In this document: positions 1 through 3,271 of the stretch, piece after piece
Numbering within the stretch: the first letter of the stretch is position 1
Layout: every line of letters starts with the position of its first letter
NCBI GenBank assembly: GCA_003520105.1
Contig: DOVL01000071.1
Span: forward strand, 1-5,416
DNA: 5,416 nucleotides
Direction: 5' to 3'
DNA from: Lachnospiraceae bacterium
GTDB lineage: Bacteria > Bacillota > Clostridia > Lachnospirales > Lachnospiraceae
Program-made: the position numbers and the translations under genes
The notes under the pieces: model-generated
What the model saw: only the letters and a program-made list of their open reading frames with translations
Database searches by the model: none
Told to the model about the DNA's origin: nothing

Positions 1-1934
1 CAACAACAGCAGGAGTAAGTGCAAGATTCACAAACACATATACGCAGCAGCCAACCCCTCACAACCTTACCTTCACCAAGATGTTTGGTGGTGATGTTGT
101 TCAGGATGATATTGATCGTAACGAACTGTATTTCATAATCACATGGACTGACGGTACAACAACGAAGTATTTGGATAAGAATGGTAATCTAGTTGACGAT
201 ATGGATGACGCCAAGATCTTGTTAGGGGATCTTGCTCAGACTCCGGACACCTATATTTATTCGAAGACATTCGAAAATGCACCGGTTGGTAAGTACACAG
301 TAACAGAGTACAACCCGAATATTTATATTAATGGTACTCAGACACCATTTGTACTGACTCATCCGACGACTGATAAGACTAATGCAGAGGTAACTGATAC
401 TACAGGAGGTGCCCTGCTTATCACAAATGTTTACACCGACGACAGACCAACCACCAACAAGCTTACTCTTAGCAAGACATTTGGCGGTGAGGTAACTGAA
501 GAGGAAATCACAAACGACAGTATTTCATTCGTTGTTAAGTGCGGTGACAAGTATCTGAATGCAGCCGGACAGCTTGTAGATGACAAGGTTGAAATCAAAT
601 TATCAGATCTTGCACATACTGATGGAACAGTTAAGTGGGAAAAGACCTACGAGGTACCTTTCGGCGACTATACTGTAACAGAAATTAACAAGACAATGTA
701 TATCAAGGGAACAACTATTCCGTTTACATTTGTCGAGGAGCAGTCTACGACTACAGCAAGCGCTACAGTTTCAGCTACAACAGCAGGTCAGCTTGAGCTC
801 ACTAACTACTACACCAAGCCTGTTGTAAGCATCAGCAAGATCGATGCTACAGGAAAGCAGGAGATTGACGGTGCACAGCTTGAGCTTTACAGCAGTGATG
901 ATAAGGGTAACAAGGTTGGCGACTTCAGCAAGACATGGACATCAAGTTCAAAGCATGTTGAGTCATTTGTCCTTCCGGCAGGCACATACACCATTAAGGA
1001 GACAGTTGCTCCTGAAGGATATGAGAAGCAGACAAACTTCTTCATATTCAAGGTTGAATACGATAAGGATGACAACCTGATCCTTACACAGATCAGTGAT
1101 GATCACCTTCCTGGAACATATGATGTGAAGACAGGACTTATTTCCTTCGAAAATGACCCTATTAAGGTTACAGGAAAGCTTTCTGTTCACGTTGTAGAAG
1201 AGGATACTGATCGTGACGTTCTTGGCGCTAAGGTTAGAGTTACAGGTCCGGACGGATTCGATGAGATATTTACAACCAATGAAAAGGGTGAGATCGTTGA
1301 CAAGGATGGCAAGACACCTATCGACGTAGCACCTGGAACATACAAGGTAACAGTTGTTGAGGTTCCTACAGGATACAAGGTAACCACAGGCGAGATAGCT
1401 GAGATCGTAGTTCCTAAGGATGGCGAGGCCAGACACGAGGCTAAGATCATTCCTGAGAAGGAAGAAACAACAACTGAGACTACAACCGAGACAACAACAG
1501 AAACAACTACAGAGACAACAACTGAAACAGACGAGCTCGGTAACCTCATCATCACGGTAACTGAAGAAGTAACCGGAAGAGAAGTACCTGGTGCAACTGT
1601 AGAAGTTGTATATCCTGACGGAACAACCAAGACCTTTACAACGGATGAGAAGGGTAAGATCACTCTGATAAATACAGCAGTTGGTAAATACTCTATCACA
1701 GTTAAGAAGGTTCCTGACGGATACAAGGTTACAACCGGTAAGGAAACTGCAATCTGCACAGTAACAGCAGGTGCGACAACAGAGCATAAGGCAGAGATCG
1801 TTACCAGAACAACAACTGATGAAGTTGTATTTACAGGCGACAGAACTCCTATGACTCCGCTCATGATCGCTATGCTGATCTCAGCAGCAGGAATGGCATT
1901 CTTCATCGGACGTAAGAGAAAACTTAACAAATAG
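1..1934 (+). CDS. SpaA/Cna-B-type cell-wall-anchored surface adhesin (3' part; 5' end outside window)
   Basis: The frame is open from base 3, so 643 residues are visible and the true start lies upstream; the ATG at 81 is internal. Two homologous ~125-residue beta-sandwich repeats (63-440 and 459-821) are followed by a SpaA/prealbumin-like domain (822-1160) with an E-box (KETVAPEGY). Each has a plausible Lys/Glu/Asn isopeptide triad: codons 78/306/426, 474/681/804 and 837/999/1152. A FTNTYT motif at 27-44 looks like the last strand of a further repeat that is cut off. Two related domains (1173-1448, 1539-1802) flank a TTTE linker and lack the Lys and Asn. The C-terminus has VFTGD, a hydrophobic helix and an RKRK tail, as in sortase substrates. 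Established for the family: such proteins are wall-anchored adhesins or pilin-like stalks stabilised by intramolecular isopeptide bonds. The ligand cannot be read. Lysine is nearly always AAG. Strong terminator downstream. Confidence 0.9.
   Translation, partial: TTAGVSARFTNTYTQQPTPHNLTFTKMFGGDVVQDDIDRNELYFIITWTDGTTTKYLDKNGNLVDDMDDAKILLGDLAQTPDTYIYSKTFENAPVGKYTVTEYNPNIYINGTQTPFVLTHPTTDKTNAEVTDTTGGALLITNVYTDDRPTTNKLTLSKTFGGEVTEEEITNDSISFVVKCGDKYLNAAGQLVDDKVEIKLSDLAHTDGTVKWEKTYEVPFGDYTVTEINKTMYIKGTTIPFTFVEEQSTTTASATVSATTAGQLELTNYYTKPVVSISKIDATGKQEIDGAQLELYSSDDKGNKVGDFSKTWTSSSKHVESFVLPAGTYTIKETVAPEGYEKQTNFFIFKVEYDKDDNLILTQISDDHLPGTYDVKTGLISFENDPIKVTGKLSVHVVEEDTDRDVLGAKVRVTGPDGFDEIFTTNEKGEIVDKDGKTPIDVAPGTYKVTVVEVPTGYKVTTGEIAEIVVPKDGEARHEAKIIPEKEETTTETTTETTTETTTETTTETDELGNLIITVTEEVTGREVPGATVEVVYPDGTTKTFTTDEKGKITLINTAVGKYSITVKKVPDGYKVTTGKETAICTVTAGATTEHKAEIVTRTTTDEVVFTGDRTPMTPLMIAMLISAAGMAFFIGRKRKLNK
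63..821 (+). repeat. Tandem pair of isopeptide-type Ig-like repeats in the adhesin
   Basis: The two copies are 63-440 and 459-821. Shared landmarks in order are a LTxxKxFGG first strand, KYL..xGxLVDD, a DLA turn, a GxYTVTE strand containing the likely catalytic Glu, a YIxGTxxPF segment, and a last strand ending in TN(V/Y)Y. They are diverged at the DNA level, so this is an old duplication rather than a recent one. Confidence 0.8.
1467..1526 (+). repeat. Five tandem TTTE units (12-bp period) in the adhesin
   Basis: Twenty codons spell Thr-Thr-Thr-Glu five times. Synonymous codons vary between units (ACA/ACT/ACC, GAA/GAG). The peptide is therefore constrained while the DNA has drifted, unlike a fresh slippage array. 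It probably forms an extended spacer between the two related C-terminal domains. Confidence 0.95.
1827..1931 (+). other. C-terminal cell-wall sorting signal of the adhesin (VFTGD type)
   Basis: VFTGD at 1827-1841 takes the place of a canonical LPXTG box. A hydrophobic stretch (TPLMIAMLISAAGMAFFIG, about 1857-1913) and a basic RKRKLNK end follow. This tripartite layout is standard for sortase substrates. xxTGD variants are familiar in Clostridia, but which sortase class acts here cannot be told. Confidence 0.75.
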
Positions 1935-1963
1935 TCATGTAAGAGATTAATATGAGTAGTTAA

Positions 1964-1989
1964 TCATGATACATTCTTTTCTATCATGA
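1964..1989. repeat. Perfect 8-bp inverted repeat, 10-nt loop
   Basis: TCATGATA at 1964-1971 is the exact reverse complement of TATCATGA at 1982-1989. It sits between the adhesin stop codon and the strong terminator and is followed by CTCCTTTCTT. It could be a weak hairpin in the 3' untranslated region or a protein site; no function is assigned. Confidence 0.45.
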
Positions 1990-2004
1990 CTCCTTTCTTA
2001 AAAC

Positions 2005-2037
2005 GGGGATGCGCTTCGGCGCATCCCCAATTCTTTT
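2005..2037 (+). terminator. Strong intrinsic terminator of the adhesin gene
   Basis: A perfect 10-bp GC-rich stem (GGGGATGCGC at 2005-2014 with GCGCATCCCC at 2019-2028) is capped by an extra-stable C(UUCG)G tetraloop. It is followed by AATTCTTTT. It lies about 70 bp after the adhesin stop and should isolate that gene from the TA operon. Confidence 0.93.
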
Positions 2038-2080
2038 ATAGCGGATAATTAATCAATCTAATAATGGCGGGTTGATCTGT

Positions 2081-2113
2081 ATTTCACACATATTTCACCA
2101 TCTTTTCACAGAC
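2081..2113 (+). promoter_or_regulatory. Three direct TTCAC(A/C) boxes with 11-bp period
   Basis: TTCACA (2083-2088), TTCACC (2094-2099) and TTCACA (2105-2110) start exactly 11 bp apart, each preceded by T. They end 9 bp before the -35 at 2120. OmpR/PhoB-family response regulators are known to bind 6-7-bp direct repeats with an 11-bp period, and these units fit the Bacillus PhoP box pattern TT(A/C/T)ACA. The regulator identity is inference only; no response regulator gene is in the window. Confidence 0.45.
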
Positions 2114-2131
2114 ATAGTATTGATAGCATAT
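2112..2131. promoter_or_regulatory. Degenerate second copy of the TA operator
   Basis: By hand comparison this 20-bp site matches the perfect palindrome at 2262-2281 at 15 of 20 positions, with the right half at 9 of 10 (GATAGCATAT versus TATAGCATAT). It overlaps the -35 hexamer of the upstream promoter. It may be a secondary site for the antitoxin or TA complex. Chance in AT-rich DNA is not excluded. Confidence 0.35.
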
Positions 2132-2148
2132 ACGAACGTGGCTAAAAT
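2120..2148 (+). promoter_or_regulatory. Promoter P1, sigma-A type, upstream of the TA operon
   Basis: TTGATA (2120-2125) and TAAAAT (2143-2148) are separated by 17 bp, each one base off consensus. Transcription would start near 2155 and give a leader of about 140 nt before the toxin. Three 11-bp-phased boxes lie just upstream. It could drive the TA operon or be left from a gene that is now gone. Confidence 0.6.
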
Positions 2149-2244
2149 ACATATAGATTCTGATATTAAACTAAATCCTGATGCCCAGATAATGAACCGG
2201 ATTATGATATGGATATCGCACACATTTTCTATCCATTGTAGCTA

Positions 2245-2273
2245 TTGATTTATATGATGAAATATGCTATATA
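2245..2273 (+). promoter_or_regulatory. Promoter P2 of the toxin-antitoxin operon
   Basis: TTGATT (2245-2250) and TATATA (2268-2273) are separated by 17 bp. The -10 lies inside the 20-bp palindrome, so a protein bound there would block RNA polymerase. The predicted start near 2280 leaves a very short leader before the toxin ribosome binding site. Confidence 0.55.
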
Positions 2274-2281
2274 TAGCATAT
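2262..2281. promoter_or_regulatory. Perfect 20-bp palindrome, probable TA operator
   Basis: The left half is ATATGCTATA and the right half TATAGCATAT, with no mismatch and no spacer. It covers the P2 -10 and ends 2 bp before the toxin ribosome binding site. Type II antitoxins with an HTH domain usually bind such palindromes to repress their own operon, alone or with the toxin. Assigning it to this antitoxin is inference from position and symmetry. Confidence 0.7.
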
Positions 2282-2283
2282 AG

Positions 2284-2289
2284 AAAGGA
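2284..2289 (+). promoter_or_regulatory. Ribosome binding site of the toxin
   Basis: AAAGGA ends 6 nt before the GTG at 2296. This spacing fixes GTG-2296 as the start, since no in-frame ATG lies nearby. Confidence 0.75.
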
Positions 2290-2295
2290 ATAGGT

Positions 2296-2655
2296 GTGTT
2301 TGAAATTCGTTTTTATCACGATGAGAATGGGCGGAAGCCTCTAGGGGAGTTTATTAATTCGTTGCAACCGAGATTAAAAGCTAAAGTAGTTGGAGATTTA
2401 CATCTTTTGGAGGAATATGGAAATCTTGCAAGAGAGCCATTGAGTAAGCATCTAGGTGATGGTATTTTTGAATTAAGGACGATTGAACAATCTGTTATAG
2501 TCAGAATATTATATTTTTTTGATGAAAATAGGATTATTATTGCAACAAATGGATTTGTAAAGAAAACACAAAAAACACCAAATGCTGAAATTGATTTGGC
2601 ACAGAAAAGGCGTGAAGAGTATTTCAGTAAGAAGGAGGCGATTGAAAATGAGTGA
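2296..2655 (+). CDS. Type II toxin, Gp49-like/HigB-type (RelE/ParE superfamily)
   Basis: 119 residues, the usual size for the phage-derived Gp49-like family. The start is GTG with AAAGGA 6 nt upstream. Family landmarks are the N-terminal strand FEIRFYHDENGRKPLGEFI (residues 2-20), EYGNLAREPLSKHLGDGIFELR (40-61), VRILYFF (69-75) and the signature GFVKKTQKTP (86-95). Arg61, Arg70, Lys89 and Lys90 are candidate RNA-contacting residues. Known for the family: RelE-fold toxins of this branch cleave mRNA, typically at the ribosome, and are neutralised by a co-encoded HTH antitoxin. The gene is first in its operon, as in higBA, and its last 8 bp overlap the antitoxin. Lysine is mostly AAA, unlike the AAG-rich adhesin, which suggests horizontal origin. 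The open reading frame and signature look intact, so it is probably functional. Confidence 0.9.
   Translation: MFEIRFYHDENGRKPLGEFINSLQPRLKAKVVGDLHLLEEYGNLAREPLSKHLGDGIFELRTIEQSVIVRILYFFDENRIIIATNGFVKKTQKTPNAEIDLAQKRREEYFSKKEAIENE
2632..2638 (+). promoter_or_regulatory. Ribosome binding site of the antitoxin, inside the toxin gene
   Basis: AAGGAGG, a full Shine-Dalgarno core, lies 9 nt before ATG-2648. It rules for that start over the in-frame ATG at 2582, which has no such site and would add 22 unrelated basic residues. It is closer to consensus than the toxin's site with its GTG start, which would favour antitoxin excess. Confidence 0.85.
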
Positions 2656-2926
2656 TCTTCAGGAATTAACTGATGAATTGATGAAAGATCCGGAGTTTAG
2701 AAAAGAATATGAAGCTATTCAACCGGAATTAGAGATAAAAAGAGCTATTCTTGAAGCTCGAATACGATCTGGTTTGACACAAAATGAATTATCTGAAAAA
2801 ACAGGTATAAGCCAGGCTGACATAAGCAGGCTTGAGAATGGAACACGTAACCCTAGCCTTGCTTTACTGAAAAGATTGGCAGATGCAATGAATAGTACTT
2901 TGCGCATTGAATTTGTTCCTAAATGA
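2648..2926 (+). CDS. Type II antitoxin, XRE-family HTH protein (HigA-like)
   Basis: 92 residues from ATG-2648, chosen for the strong ribosome binding site and the 8-bp overlap with the toxin stop. Residues 1-35 are acidic and helical (DELMKDPEFRKEYEAIQPELEI), a likely toxin-binding segment as seen in partners of Gp49-like toxins. Residues about 37-82 form a Cro/C1-type HTH: SGLTQNELSEKTGISQADISRLENGTRNPSLALLKRLADA, here given with the recognition helix around SQADISRLENG (55-65). The short C-terminal tail (TLRIEFVPK) is probably a beta strand. Known role: it neutralises the toxin and represses the shared promoter, here probably at the palindrome 2262-2281. Codon use is AT-rich like the toxin. 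No convincing terminator follows: the only inverted repeat (2887-2893 with 2926-2932) is all A/T with a 32-nt loop. Confidence 0.9.
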   Translation: MSDLQELTDELMKDPEFRKEYEAIQPELEIKRAILEARIRSGLTQNELSEKTGISQADISRLENGTRNPSLALLKRLADAMNSTLRIEFVPK

Positions 2927-2975
2927 TTCATTTTTTATGACATTCTTCGATAAAAGGGCGAAAAACAAATATTTC

Positions 2976-3004
2976 TTGCAAATATAATATCCATGCGATA
3001 TAAT
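2976..3004 (+). promoter_or_regulatory. Strong promoter of the 6S-like RNA
   Basis: TTGCAA (2976-2981), a 17-bp spacer and a perfect TATAAT (2999-3004). The bases just upstream (about 2960-2975) are A/T-rich and could serve as an UP element. Start is expected near 3011-3014. This is the closest match to a housekeeping promoter in the window, as expected for an abundant stable RNA. Confidence 0.8.
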
Positions 3005-3030
3005 GATTATGTAAATAAAAATTTAAACGA

Positions 3031-3214
3031 ATCGTATATCTGGGATGTGCGATAACTCCCGTATTTTTGAACCTACATTTATTTTTACGGGAATTCAACT
3101 ATTTGTAACAGGATGACATGCCTCCTTTGAGTGGACTTCAGAGTGCTACATGAGATTACCCACCTAGCCATAGCTAGGACTCAAAAAGGGGAGCCGGCAT
3201 CTTGGATATACTTA
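3031..3214 (+). ncRNA. ssrS: 6S RNA (SsrS)
   Basis: No protein is encoded here. The ends form a long closing stem: 3034-3048 pairs with 3197-3211 in 15 consecutive pairs, counting G-U. The length of about 180 nt is that of 6S RNA. The ends resemble E. coli 6S as I remember it (5' GAUGU..CG; 3' GGCAUCU.GGA). CTCC at 3122-3125 pairs with GGAG at 3190-3193 and TTTGAGT at 3126-3132 with ACTCAAA at 3179-3185. A CCTAGC-CATA-GCTAGG hairpin (3163-3178) lies on the 3' side, where 6S RNAs often carry one. TCCCGTA (3057-3063) can pair with TACGGGA (3086-3092) or, as CTCCC, with GGGGAG. Known role: it mimics an open promoter and sequesters sigma-A RNA polymerase in stationary phase. A strong promoter precedes and a hairpin terminator follows. 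The family call is from structure and partial recall, not a covariance search. Confidence 0.75.
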
Positions 3215-3228
3215 AAGATTCGCTTTAC

Positions 3229-3256
3229 AGGAAAGCAGCGAGAGCTGCTTTCTTTA
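3229..3256 (+). terminator. Hairpin terminator of the 6S RNA, weak U-tract
   Basis: GAAAGCAGC (3231-3239) and GCTGCTTTC (3244-3252) form a perfect stem with a GAGA (GNRA) loop. An A-U and a G-U pair extend it to 11 bp. The tail is TTTAGTGT with only a few T, so termination may be partial. It ends about 17 nt before the next start codon, so it could also influence that gene. Confidence 0.6.
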
Positions 3257-3271
3257 GTGTATGGTGCAAAT

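Larger units (their letters stand above)
1935..2295. other. Intergenic region between adhesin and toxin
   Basis: These 361 bp hold the 8-bp inverted repeat, the UUCG terminator, three 11-bp-phased boxes, two candidate promoters and the palindromic operator. Between about 2150 and 2244 I see only short imperfect inverted repeats (AATCC 2174-2178 with GGATT 2199-2203; GATAT-GG-ATATC 2206-2217) and no convincing gene. Confidence 0.7.

Noticed and set aside
963..1930. Two long minus-strand reading frames (963-1787 and 1187-1930) opposite the adhesin
   Set aside because: They arise because the Thr/Glu/Val-rich codons avoid stops in the antisense. The products are low-complexity Ser/Val or Cys/Leu/Asn strings with no domain, and no ribosome binding site is seen.
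2138..2248. 36-codon GTG-started frame between the terminator and the toxin (VAKIHIDSDIKLNPDAQIMNRIM...)
   Set aside because: It looks mildly protein-like at first, but it has no ribosome binding site, its start lies inside the candidate promoter P1 upstream of the expected transcript start, and I recognise no family. A remnant of a lost gene is possible but unsupported.
2582..2647. N-terminal extension of the antitoxin from ATG-2582
   Set aside because: The extra 22 residues are the out-of-frame reading of the toxin's 3' end, and the strong ribosome binding site at 2632-2638 points to ATG-2648.
2887..2932. Possible terminator after the antitoxin (AATGAAT/ATTCATT followed by TTTT)
   Set aside because: The stem is only 7 bp, almost all A/T, with a 32-nt loop that reaches back into the coding sequence; too weak to call.
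2041..3256. Transposon or integron boundaries around the TA module
   Set aside because: I looked for terminal inverted repeats, target-site duplications and an integrase or transposase and found none within the window.
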